From: Magnetospirillum sulfuroxidans | GTDB taxonomy: Bacteria; Pseudomonadota; Alphaproteobacteria; Rhodospirillales; Magnetospirillaceae | Direction of reading: 5' to 3' | Length of the DNA stretch: 64,000 nucleotides | Assembly: GCF_018224925.1 (NCBI RefSeq) | Contig: NZ_JAGTUF010000009.1 | Span: 62,001 to 126,000, forward strand | In this document: positions 1 to 7,553 of the stretch, piece by piece | Position numbering within the stretch: position 1 is the stretch's first letter | How the letters are laid out: each line of letters begins with the position of its first letter | The notes under the pieces: model-generated | The model's input: the letters and a program-made list of their open reading frames with translations, nothing else | Database searches by the model: none | Told to the model about the DNA's origin: nothing | Position numbers and translations under genes: made by a program

Positions 1-419
1 TGATCACCGGCGGCCTCGCCGGCGCCCTGTTCGTCTGGGCGTTCGAACAGTGCCAGGACAAGTGGAAGATCGATGACGTCTTGGGCGTGTGGTCCCTGCA
101 TGGCCTGTGCGGCTTCCTGGGAGGCATCGCCTGCGGGGTTTTCGGCCTCGAGGCTTTGGGTGGCCTGGGGGGCATCCACCCTGGCGCCCAAATCGTCGGC
201 AGCCTGACCGGCGCCGGCATCGGCCTGCTGGGGGGCTTGACGGTCTACGGCAGTCTGCGCGCCACCATCGGCATTCGCTTATCCGACGAAGACGAATTCA
301 TGGGGGCCGATCTGGCCATCCACCAGATTACCGCCTATCCCGAGGAAGCCACCTCCATCCATGACGACGGCGCCCCCCTGGCCGCTCGGGCGGCGGCACG
401 GGGCGTCAGTGCCGCGTGA
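1..419 (+). CDS. amt: Ammonium transporter (Amt family), C-terminal part
   Basis: This is the end of an ammonium channel; its start lies before the window. The frame is open from base 3 to the TGA at 417-419. The visible part holds the last membrane helices of an Amt/MEP/Rh protein. It has the family's late His-bearing helix (DDVLGVWSLHGLCGFLGG) and a glycine-rich helix (GSLTGAGIGLLGG). A cytoplasmic tail follows with the characteristic acidic DEDEF...GADLAIH stretch, which in the family contacts neighbouring subunits and PII (GlnK). Amt proteins are trimeric inner-membrane channels for NH4+/NH3. The tail is longer than usual and ends in an Ala-rich run. A glnK gene, if present, would have to lie outside, since the next gene is a kinase. 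The family call is fairly secure; the exact paralogue cannot be told. Confidence 0.85.
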   Translation, partial: ITGGLAGALFVWAFEQCQDKWKIDDVLGVWSLHGLCGFLGGIACGVFGLEALGGLGGIHPGAQIVGSLTGAGIGLLGGLTVYGSLRATIGIRLSDEDEFMGADLAIHQITAYPEEATSIHDDGAPLAARAAARGVSAA

Positions 420-524
420 TTTGCGCTTGGCGCGGACAATCCTTGTATTAAACTCTCCCCTCGTGGGCCGTGCGCCATGTGAACGCGTCAAGGCGCCAGG
501 GTATTTCCGGGGGGAGAGGAAAGG

Positions 525-2564
525 GTGACGGTATTTTCCAAAAGCTGGCTTCGCCCCTCGGCCAGCGTCAGGTCCGTCATCACCTTGGGGGCTTTGTTCA
601 TGCTCGCCGTCCAAGCCATGACCGGCTATGAGATCTGGCGGCAGTACAGCCATAACATCACCTTGGCCGAGCGAAACATCAATTTGCTCGCCGACGTTCT
701 CGCCAGCGAAATCAATCGTTCGGTCATGGCGGTGGATGCCGTGGTCGAACTCACCACCGCCGAATTATCCACCACCACCCACCGGCCACCGGCGGAAACC
801 CGACGGGTGATGCGCGACCGCGCCATCGGAATAGCGCAGATCTTCGGGTTGATTGTGGTTGACGAAAACGGCAACACCATTGCGTCCTTGCACGCTCCTT
901 CTTCCCGCCACGCCGCCTTCATCGATGCCGTTATGGCCGCCGCCCGGGAATCGAACCTGCCGTTTCATATCGGCAATGTCGTCCCGGCGCCATTTGACGG
1001 CACTCCGATCATTCCGTTCAGTCGGTTCCGTCACGATGCCAACGGCAATGTCGCCGGCATAACCATTGCCGCCATGTCGGCTCAGTATTTCCAGGAATTG
1101 TTCTTGCAGGTGAAGTCGTTGCCGGGGGCCAGGCTGACCTTGGCCCGGCTGGATGGCCGCATCTTGGCGCAGACGCCGGAAGGAACCGATGTGACCTTGG
1201 CCGGCTTGCCGGAATTCCAGCCCTATGCCCGCGACAACGGATTGCTGTACGACCACGACGCCGAAGCCGGCCGAATCGTCGCCTTTCGCACCTTGCGCCC
1301 GTATGGGCTGAAATTATCGGTATCCATCGATTCTGCGACCTTGTTGACGTTATGGCGCAGCAACGCCTTGCGCCTGTTGTTGGCCGCCATGTTCGGCTCG
1401 GTTGTCCTGGCGGCGATGATCGCCCTGATGCTGCGCAACTTGGCGCGGGACGAACAACGCCTGAGCAGCCTGCGCGAAAGCGAACGCCGCCGCCGCATGG
1501 CCCAGTTCTCGCTCGATCATTGTGCCGACATGGTGGTGTGGACCAACGACCAAAGCCGGATCGTTTTCGCCAACAAAGCCCTTCATGATCGCCTGGCCTA
1601 TGACGATCAGAGCTTACTTGGCAAAAACGTCGGCGACATCGACCCCAACTACCCGCAAGAGGACTGGCATCACCGCATGGCCGAATTGCGCAAGGCGGGA
1701 CGTCTGCGAGTTGAATCAAGCCTGCGTGATAGTGCGGGCCAACTGATTTCGGCCGAAGTATCGGTGAATTTGTTCCATATGGACGGCCAGGATTACACCT
1801 GCGCCATCATCCGCGACACGGTCGAGCGCAAACAATCCGAAGCCCTGCTGGCCGAGCGGACCAGACGCCTGGAAGCATCCAATGCCGAGTTGGAACAATT
1901 CGCCTATGTCGCCAGCCACGATCTCCGCGAACCCCTGCGCATGGTCAGCAGCTTCGTCGGCCTGCTGGAACGGCAGTTCGGCCAGGACATGTCGGCCGAA
2001 GCCCGGGAATATGTGAAATTCGCCCGTGAAGGCGCCGTGCGCATGGATCGTCTGATCCTTGATTTGCTGGAATATTCCCGCGCCGGCGCCAGTGGGCGGC
2101 CGCTCGCCGTCGTCGCCCTGTCGCAGGTGGTGGCCAATGTTCACCACAATCTGTCCGTCGCCCTTAATGAGGCGCAAGCCCGCCTCAGCCTCCCCGCCGC
2201 CCTGCCCAAGGTTTGGGGCGACGAAGACGAACTTGGCCGCGTGCTGACCAATCTGATCAGCAACGCCCTGAAATACCGCCATCCCGACCGCGTTCCCGAA
2301 ATCGAGCTGACGGTCGAGTCCCACGACGATCAGGTCACCTGCGTGATCCATGACAACGGCATCGGCATCGCCCCACAATATTTTGATCGCATCTTCCGCA
2401 TCTTCCAGCGCCTGCACGGCCGCGAACGCTATGAGGGCACCGGGATCGGTCTGGCGATCTGCAAGAAAATCGTCGAGCACCACGGCGGCCGCATCTGGGT
2501 CTCATCGGCCCCCGATCAGGGAACGACGTTTTTCTTCACCCTGAAACTGGCGACACCAAGCTGA
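525..2564 (+). CDS. Membrane sensor histidine kinase with PAS domain
   Basis: A 679-residue sensor kinase that starts at GTG 525, behind a strong purine-rich ribosome site (GGAGAGGAAAGG). An N-terminal membrane helix (about 17-35) is followed by a periplasmic sensor region of roughly 240 residues, probably a double-PDC/Cache-like fold. A second helix (about 278-302) leads to a PAS domain (about 325-435) and a coiled coil. The HisKA domain carries the phospho-acceptor His465 in ASHDLREPLRM, and the HATPase domain has DNGIGIAP near residue 610 and a GTGIGLAI box. The N-box reads NLISNALKY. No response regulator is adjacent, so it is an orphan kinase whose partner and signal are unknown. Its 3' end overlaps the convergent hydrolase gene by 29 bp. 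Confidence 0.9.
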   Translation: MTVFSKSWLRPSASVRSVITLGALFMLAVQAMTGYEIWRQYSHNITLAERNINLLADVLASEINRSVMAVDAVVELTTAELSTTTHRPPAETRRVMRDRAIGIAQIFGLIVVDENGNTIASLHAPSSRHAAFIDAVMAAARESNLPFHIGNVVPAPFDGTPIIPFSRFRHDANGNVAGITIAAMSAQYFQELFLQVKSLPGARLTLARLDGRILAQTPEGTDVTLAGLPEFQPYARDNGLLYDHDAEAGRIVAFRTLRPYGLKLSVSIDSATLLTLWRSNALRLLLAAMFGSVVLAAMIALMLRNLARDEQRLSSLRESERRRRMAQFSLDHCADMVVWTNDQSRIVFANKALHDRLAYDDQSLLGKNVGDIDPNYPQEDWHHRMAELRKAGRLRVESSLRDSAGQLISAEVSVNLFHMDGQDYTCAIIRDTVERKQSEALLAERTRRLEASNAELEQFAYVASHDLREPLRMVSSFVGLLERQFGQDMSAEAREYVKFAREGAVRMDRLILDLLEYSRAGASGRPLAVVALSQVVANVHHNLSVALNEAQARLSLPAALPKVWGDEDELGRVLTNLISNALKYRHPDRVPEIELTVESHDDQVTCVIHDNGIGIAPQYFDRIFRIFQRLHGRERYEGTGIGLAICKKIVEHHGGRIWVSSAPDQGTTFFFTLKLATPS

Positions 2565-3318
2565 CAAAACCGACAATGGCGGCCAGCACAGCCTCGGCCT
2601 GATCCCGTTGCGGGGTGTGACCGCAGGCCGGCAGAACCAGACATTGCGCCCCGGCGGGCACGGTGTCGCGGATGATGTCCACCTGAGCCAAGGTGGCATA
2701 TTCGTCATCCTCGCCTTGGATCACCAGGACCGGAACCGAAATCGCCGCCAGATGCGAGCGGATATGCCAATGTTTGAAGGCCGGCTCCAGCCATGTGCTG
2801 TTCCAGCCCCAAAAGGCGCAATCGACATTGTCGCCGTGATAACGGGCCAGACGCTGGCGCAGATCGGTGTCGCGGTAGATATCGGTGACCGCGGCGATGG
2901 CTTGCAGGCACATGTCCTCGACGAAGGAATGCGGCGCCATGGCCACCACGCCGAGAACGCGACGATCGCCGTCACTGCCGGCGGCAACCAGGGCGATGGT
3001 GGCACCATCGGAATGACCGATCAGAATGGCCTGATCGATGCCGGCCTGATCCAGCAAGGCCGGCAAATGGATTTCACCTTCGCGGTTCAGGTAATCGACA
3101 GGGCGCGGCAAGGCCACCGGGTCGGAACCGCCATAGCCGAGGCGTGAATAGACCAAGGCCGGCAACCCCACGGCGGCGGCGACGCGGTCGGGAAAATCCC
3201 GCCATTGCGCCATGCACCCCAATCCTTCGTGCAGAAACACCAGCACCGGCCGCCCGGCCGGCCTGTCGCCAATCCAACGGGTTTCCAGCCGGGCTGTCGC
3301 AACCATCGTCACCGACAT
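2536..3318 (-). CDS. Alpha/beta-hydrolase fold protein
   Basis: A 260-residue cytoplasmic alpha/beta hydrolase. The visible parts are the oxyanion region (FLHEGLG), the nucleophile elbow GHSDGA with its Ser, an Asp candidate in QGEDDEY, and the late catalytic His in ACGHTPQ. The start at 3318 (MSVTMVATARLE) was chosen because its ATG shares one base with the stop of the upstream marR gene (TGATG). The longer in-frame extension would run inside marR. Translational coupling to a MarR regulator and a divergent FAH-family hydrolase suggests a small catabolic unit, perhaps for an aromatic or ester substrate, but the substrate cannot be read from sequence. Confidence 0.8.
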   Translation of the reverse strand: MSVTMVATARLETRWIGDRPAGRPVLVFLHEGLGCMAQWRDFPDRVAAAVGLPALVYSRLGYGGSDPVALPRPVDYLNREGEIHLPALLDQAGIDQAILIGHSDGATIALVAAGSDGDRRVLGVVAMAPHSFVEDMCLQAIAAVTDIYRDTDLRQRLARYHGDNVDCAFWGWNSTWLEPAFKHWHIRSHLAAISVPVLVIQGEDDEYATLAQVDIIRDTVPAGAQCLVLPACGHTPQRDQAEAVLAAIVGFVSLVSPVSG

Positions 3319-3770
3319 CAGCGAACGACCGCTTCCCGGCCTTCCACATTGCCGTACAAGCGCTGCAACAATCCCTTGAGCGTCCGAACCTCGTCCTCGC
3401 TCATGCCGGCGATGGCGGCGCTTTCCCAATGCAAAGCGCGCGGAACAATGGCCTCGGCCGTGCGGCGACCTTCCTTGGACAAGTCGATGAGCACGGCGCG
3501 GGCATCCTCGCCCGAGCGGCGCCGCACCAGCAGACCGGAACGGTCCATGGCGGCGGTAATGCGCGACAGGGTCGACAATTCAATGGCGGTCAGCCGCGAC
3601 AGGTCGCCCAGGCGCTGCTCCCCTTCATCCAGCAGCGCCGCCATCACCCGCCACATGGGAAGGGTGATGCCAAAACGCTCAAGTTCTCGCGAAAAAGTAT
3701 TTGATATGGAAACACCTGCACGGTTTACGAGATATGGGACATAGTCCCCCAGTTGGAAGCGCACGATCAT
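3318..3770 (-). CDS. MarR-family transcriptional regulator
   Basis: A 150-residue winged-helix repressor of the MarR family. The central wHTH is seen in the run from LPMWRVMAALL through LGDLSRLTAIELSTLSRITAAMDRSGLL, followed by the basic wing RRRSGEDARAVLIDLS. Flanking N- and C-terminal helices form the usual dimer interface. A purine-rich GGGAGGAGA precedes the ATG. It is co-transcribed with the alpha/beta hydrolase and divergent from the FAH-family gene. An imperfect dyad at 3781-3810 in the shared intergenic region is a plausible operator. MarR proteins usually repress themselves and a neighbouring gene until a phenolic or oxidising ligand binds; the ligand here is unknown. Confidence 0.88.
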   Translation of the reverse strand: MIVRFQLGDYVPYLVNRAGVSISNTFSRELERFGITLPMWRVMAALLDEGEQRLGDLSRLTAIELSTLSRITAAMDRSGLLVRRRSGEDARAVLIDLSKEGRRTAEAIVPRALHWESAAIAGMSEDEVRTLKGLLQRLYGNVEGREAVVR

Positions 3771-3780
3771 TCTCCTCCCT

Positions 3781-3810
3781 GGACGCCCTCTTTTATTTTT
3801 GAGGCGTTCC
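3781..3810. promoter_or_regulatory. Imperfect dyad, candidate MarR operator
   Basis: Two 10-bp arms, GGACGCCCTC and GAGGCGTTCC, flank an AT-rich centre. They lie just upstream of marR and in the region shared with the divergent FAH gene. Each arm differs from perfect symmetry by a one-base shift. Position and symmetry suggest an operator; that is inference only. Confidence 0.35.
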
Positions 3811-3919
3811 TAATTTCAGTGGCTCCATGATTTCCACCACGCCCTCTGTGTCAAGAGAGATTGTCCAAGCCATACGAAGGAGTCATGCTGCACGTCCCTG
3901 TTTTTCCGCGGAGAAGATC

Positions 3920-4609
3920 ATGAGCGCCGCCCTGTTCACCCTGCCCCAGCCCGCCGTTCCGATTGTCGGAGAAGACGCAGTCTATCCAGTCCGTCGGGTG
4001 TTCTGCGTCGGCCGCAACTATGCCGGTCACGCCCGCGAGATGGGGTCAGACCCCAACCGCGAGCCGCCGTTTTATTTCGGCAAAAGCCCTGATTGTCTGG
4101 TTCCCGGCGGCGGCGCCATCCCCTACGCTCCGGGGACCGCCAACCTGCATCATGAAATCGAGCTGGTGGTCGCCGTCGGCGCCGATGTCTTTCAGGCCAG
4201 CGCCGCCACCGCCGCCAAGGCGGTGTTCGGCCATGCCGTCGGCCTGGACATGACTCGCCGCGACCTGCAAAACGCCGCCAAGGACAAGGGGCGGCCGTGG
4301 GATTTGGGCAAATCGTTCGAGTTTTCCGCCCCGATCACGCCGCTGACCCGGTCATCGCAGCCCATGCTGAGCGGGGCCATCACCCTGACCATCAACGGCG
4401 AGGTGCGCCAACGCGGTGATATCGCCGATATGATCTGGTCGGTGCCGGAAGTCATCGCCCATCTGTCGCAATACTACCATCTGGGACTGGGCGACCTGAT
4501 CTACACCGGCACGCCGGAAGGGGTATCGCCGGTCCGCCCCGGCGACGAACTGGTCGGCAGCGTCGCCGGATTGCCGGAATTGCGCGTCACCATCGCCCCG
4601 GCCCAATAA
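3920..4609 (+). CDS. FAH-family hydrolase (fumarylpyruvate hydrolase / YcgM type)
   Basis: A 229-residue member of the fumarylacetoacetate hydrolase family. The start at 3920 (MSAALFTLPQ) is supported by GGAG six bases upstream; an earlier in-frame ATG at 3827 has no such site. Family marks are FCVGRNYAGHA, FYFGKSPDCL and the metal-binding HHEIELVVA. Also present are GLDMTRRDLQ, the KGRPWDLGKSFE loop and the terminal IYTGTPEGVSPVRPGDEL. The small single-domain form with these motifs is typical of acylpyruvate or fumarylpyruvate hydrolases, which cleave a C-C bond in gentisate-type ring degradation using Mg2+ or Mn2+. The divergent MarR gene may control it. The true substrate is not resolved; oxaloacetate decarboxylase activity is an alternative for this subgroup. 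Confidence 0.85.
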   Translation: MSAALFTLPQPAVPIVGEDAVYPVRRVFCVGRNYAGHAREMGSDPNREPPFYFGKSPDCLVPGGGAIPYAPGTANLHHEIELVVAVGADVFQASAATAAKAVFGHAVGLDMTRRDLQNAAKDKGRPWDLGKSFEFSAPITPLTRSSQPMLSGAITLTINGEVRQRGDIADMIWSVPEVIAHLSQYYHLGLGDLIYTGTPEGVSPVRPGDELVGSVAGLPELRVTIAPAQ

Positions 4610-4620
4610 ATCCGGCCCAT

Positions 4621-4660
4621 GAAAAAGCGGCCCGTTCCAGTCGGAACGGGCCGTTTCAGT
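4621..4660. terminator. Bidirectional intrinsic terminator
   Basis: A perfect 11-bp GC-rich stem (CGGCCCGTTCC / GGAACGGGCCG, 4628-4653) closes on an AGTC loop. GAAAAAG on the left gives a U-run for the minus strand (end of nap), and TTTCAGTTT on the right serves the plus strand (end of the FAH gene). It sits between two convergent genes. Confidence 0.8.
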
Positions 4661-4684
4661 TTCGGCATTCCCCGTCCCTGGGGA

Positions 4685-5332
4685 CTATTTGCGGTGAACC
4701 GCATTCCAGGTTTCGTTCAACTCGCGCTCGGCATTAAAGGCGCCTTGGGGCAGTTTATGGGCCACCCCCTTATGGCAATCGATGCAGGTCTTGCCCTCTT
4801 CCATCGCCTCGTCGTGGCGAACCTGGGCCCGCTTTTGCTGACGGGACAGGTCAAAGGCCGAGAAGGTGTGACAATTGCGGCATTCGCGCGAATCGGTTTC
4901 CTTCATCGCCGTCCAGACATGCTTGGCCAGTTCCAGACGCTTGCCCTCAAATTTCTCCCGCGTGTCGATGCTGCCCAAAAGCTTGTGCAAGACTTCGTTC
5001 GATGCCTGCATCTTGCGCTTGATCTTATAGAACCACGGCTTGGGCACATGGCAATCCGGGCAGGTGGCGCGCACGCCCGAGCGATTCTGGTCGTGGATGG
5101 TTCCCCGATATTCCCGATAGACGTTGGCTTCCATCTCGTGGCACGAGATGCAGAACGCCTCGGTATTGGTCATCTCCATCGCCCAGTTGAAGCCGCCCCA
5201 GAACATGATGCCGGTGGTGAAGCCGACCACCAAGATGGCGCCGAGCGACCACCGCGCCGTCGGCCGCCGCAGCAAGCCCCAGGCCTGACACAACAGGCTG
5301 GGCTGCTTGCCGGATTCGTTTTCGTTGGTCAT
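4685..5332 (-). CDS. napC: NapC, tetraheme c-type quinol dehydrogenase
   Basis: A 215-residue NapC/NirT protein. It takes electrons from quinol in the inner membrane and passes them to NapB/NapA in the periplasm. One N-terminal anchor helix (about 27-50) is followed by four heme-binding CXXCH motifs: CISCH at 61, CPDCH at 91, CRNCH at 151 and CIDCH at 183. This is the normal number for the family. The start at 5332 is preceded by GAGGAAAGGA; an in-frame extension upstream would overlap napB and lacks a ribosome site. It is the last gene of the nap operon, 16 bp after napB, and the terminator at 4621-4660 follows it. Confidence 0.96.
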   Translation of the reverse strand: MTNENESGKQPSLLCQAWGLLRRPTARWSLGAILVVGFTTGIMFWGGFNWAMEMTNTEAFCISCHEMEANVYREYRGTIHDQNRSGVRATCPDCHVPKPWFYKIKRKMQASNEVLHKLLGSIDTREKFEGKRLELAKHVWTAMKETDSRECRNCHTFSAFDLSRQQKRAQVRHDEAMEEGKTCIDCHKGVAHKLPQGAFNAERELNETWNAVHRK

Positions 5333-5348
5333 GGCCAGGATCCTTTCC

Positions 5349-5798
5349 TCACCGGCCGGTGACGGCGGGCTTGAACTCGTTTTCCACCAGCGGCTTGGCA
5401 TCCACTTGCGGCACGTGGCACTGGGTGCACACATAACGATTGCCGTTCACTGTGTCCTGACGCACGCCATTGCGGTCGATGTAATGCAGATCGGAAATCT
5501 TCGGCGCTTTTTCCTGGTCGGAATACGGCCATTCGTGGCAGCGCAGGCACTGATTGACCTTAAGGTCGATCTCGTATTTCGAGGTGTCGTGCGGCACCAG
5601 CGGCGGCTGCTGACGATAAGCCCGCTCGTGCTTGACGCCGTCTTGAACCTTATAGGTGGGCGGCGCCTTGTCGTCGGCATTGATCGGATTATCGCGCAGG
5701 GCCTTGACTTCGGCGGCCAGCGCGCCGCCGCCCATCCCGATTGCCGATCCCAGGGCAAGCCCCAAGGCGACGGCCATGGCCATGATCTTGTGTTTCAC
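5349..5798 (-). CDS. napB: NapB, diheme cytochrome c subunit of periplasmic nitrate reductase
   Basis: A 149-residue periplasmic electron-transfer subunit that pairs with NapA. A Sec signal peptide covers about residues 1-29 (cleavage near ALAA). Two heme sites are CLRCH at 84-88 and CTQCH at 124-128. The distal heme ligand histidines probably lie in the PLVPHD and SDLHYID stretches. The start codon is GTG, and its last bases overlap the napH stop as GTGA, so translation is coupled. Length and the NQCLRCHEWP motif are typical of NapB. Confidence 0.95.
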   Translation of the reverse strand: MKHKIMAMAVALGLALGSAIGMGGGALAAEVKALRDNPINADDKAPPTYKVQDGVKHERAYRQQPPLVPHDTSKYEIDLKVNQCLRCHEWPYSDQEKAPKISDLHYIDRNGVRQDTVNGNRYVCTQCHVPQVDAKPLVENEFKPAVTGR

Positions 5799-6745
5799 AG
5801 CTTTTTCTCCCCTTGCAGAACGTGGTCACGCGGTTCTCGGGCGGCCACGCCCGCGCCGTCGTGGAAACGAGTGGAAAAGATGAAGACGTCCTTGGCGCAG
5901 ACATCGATGCAGCGCCCGCAATTACTGCAATCGCGCGACAAGATGATCGGCCCGACGCCATTCTTGGCCCCGCGCAACGCCGGGGTGATGACCTGGCGTT
6001 CGGGGCAGACGGCGAAACAATCCATGCAATTATCGCAAGCCGCGCGGTTGACGGCGGAAACCCGGATCAAGCCCTTGGCGCCGATCAGGGCGTAAAAGAC
6101 GCCGACCGGGCACAGATGACCGCACCAGCCACGCGACACCACGCCCAAATCGAACAACAGCACGGCGACGGTGACCGACAACGCGGCGCCGAAGGTGAAC
6201 AGCGAGCCGGTGACCAAGCCGCGATGCAACATGGTGACCGGATTGACCGCTTCCCAAGCGATGGTGCCGGTGACCGCCGACGCGGCCAGAACGCCGGCCA
6301 GGATCAGCAGACGCAGACGGCGATCCAACGGATAGGCGTCTTTCCAGCCCAGCCGGGTCCGCACCCAGGCGGCGAAATCGGTCAGCACGTTGACCGGGCA
6401 CACCCAGCCGCAATAGCTGCGTCCGCCAACCAAGGCGTAGACGCCAACGACCAGAGCCGCGCCAATCAGCCCGCTGACTTCCATCACATGGCCGGCCAGC
6501 AGGGATTGCAGCGCCATCAGCGGATCGGTCAGCGGCAACACCCCCAAGGTCATGCTGGCGGCCAAGGTCCCCTTGGTGATCCAGACGCCCCATAGCGGGC
6601 CGGTCAGGAACACGGCAAGGAAAACAGACTGGCTGAGACGGCGCAGGATCAGCCATTTATGCGCCGCCAGCCAGCCGTCACGGGCCATGCGGTCGGCACC
6701 GGGGCAGGTCTTGTCGCGACCGGCATTGGCGGCTTGCGGCGTCAT
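5795..6745 (-). CDS. napH: NapH, membrane iron-sulfur quinol dehydrogenase component
   Basis: A 316-residue inner-membrane ferredoxin-type protein that works with NapG as an alternative quinol-oxidising route to NapA. It has four predicted membrane helices and the two cytoplasmic CX3CP motifs of the family (CGWVCPVN and CGHLCPVG). The C-terminal ferredoxin domain has two 4Fe-4S clusters ([12 protein letters not shown] and [11 protein letters not shown]). The start at 6745 was chosen because its ATG overlaps the napG stop (ATGA); the longer open frame runs through napG and has no family similarity. It overlaps napB downstream by four bases. Confidence 0.94.
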   Translation of the reverse strand: MTPQAANAGRDKTCPGADRMARDGWLAAHKWLILRRLSQSVFLAVFLTGPLWGVWITKGTLAASMTLGVLPLTDPLMALQSLLAGHVMEVSGLIGAALVVGVYALVGGRSYCGWVCPVNVLTDFAAWVRTRLGWKDAYPLDRRLRLLILAGVLAASAVTGTIAWEAVNPVTMLHRGLVTGSLFTFGAALSVTVAVLLFDLGVVSRGWCGHLCPVGVFYALIGAKGLIRVSAVNRAACDNCMDCFAVCPERQVITPALRGAKNGVGPIILSRDCSNCGRCIDVCAKDVFIFSTRFHDGAGVAAREPRDHVLQGEKKL

Positions 6746-7539
6746 GGCTTGAATTCCTTGAAGCCGCCGCCGGGCAAACGTTCGGGACCGGGCGCAGCCG
6801 GAGCCTCGGGCATGCGGTCGGGCAAGTCGATGATGTCGTCGATCAGCGCCTTGCCGGCCTTGCGCTTTTCTTCCCATCCCAGACGGTAATGAGCGCCAAG
6901 CTGGCCCACGGCCAAGGCAGGCGGCAACACCTTGATGGCGGCTTCGTCGAGCACGCAGGCTTTCTCGCACTTGCCGCAGCCGGTACATTTGTCGGTATGG
7001 ACGGTGGGGATGAACACCGCGTGCTTACCGGTGCGTTCGTTGTGATGACGTTCCAGCGTGATCGCTTGGTCGATCATCGGGCAGACGCGATAGCAGACGT
7101 CGCAGCGCAATCCCAGATAGTTCAGGCAGGTTTCCTGGCCGACCAGCACCGCGACCCCCATATGGGCCTTGGTGATGTCGGTCAGCGACTTGTCCAACGC
7201 CCCGGTCGGACAGGCGACGACGCACGGAATGGTCTCGCACATCTCGCACGGCACCGTGCGGGCGGTGAAGAACGGCGTGCCGATCGGCGGACCGTCGCCG
7301 GCTTCGGACAATTTCAAGGTGTCATAAGGGCAATCGCGCACACATAAGCCGCAGCGGACGCAAGCCGACAGGAAATCGGCATCGGCGATGGCGCCGGGCG
7401 GCCGCAAGGCGACCGCTTCGGCCCGACGCCGCGCCGGTACCGCCAGCAAGGCCGCCACCAAGCCGGCACCACACGCTGCCCGGAAAGTTCCGGCCAGCAT
7501 GTCGCGTCGGGTCATGGGGGCGGCCTGGCGGCGGTCCAT
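6742..7539 (-). CDS. napG: NapG, periplasmic ferredoxin-type protein
   Basis: A 265-residue protein with a twin-arginine signal (MTRRDMLAG followed by a hydrophobic stretch), so it is exported folded with its clusters. Four 4Fe-4S sites can be read: [43 protein letters not shown] and [11 protein letters not shown]. It forms the NapGH quinol-oxidising complex and donates electrons towards NapA via NapC/NapB. The start at 7539 has GGAG about nine bases upstream; M at 7515 is an alternative that still keeps the Tat motif. It lies 14 bp after napA and overlaps napH. Confidence 0.94.
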   Translation of the reverse strand: MDRRQAAPMTRRDMLAGTFRAACGAGLVAALLAVPARRRAEAVALRPPGAIADADFLSACVRCGLCVRDCPYDTLKLSEAGDGPPIGTPFFTARTVPCEMCETIPCVVACPTGALDKSLTDITKAHMGVAVLVGQETCLNYLGLRCDVCYRVCPMIDQAITLERHHNERTGKHAVFIPTVHTDKCTGCGKCEKACVLDEAAIKVLPPALAVGQLGAHYRLGWEEKRKAGKALIDDIIDLPDRMPEAPAAPGPERLPGGGFKEFKP

Positions 7540-7553
7540 GGCATGTTCTCCGA

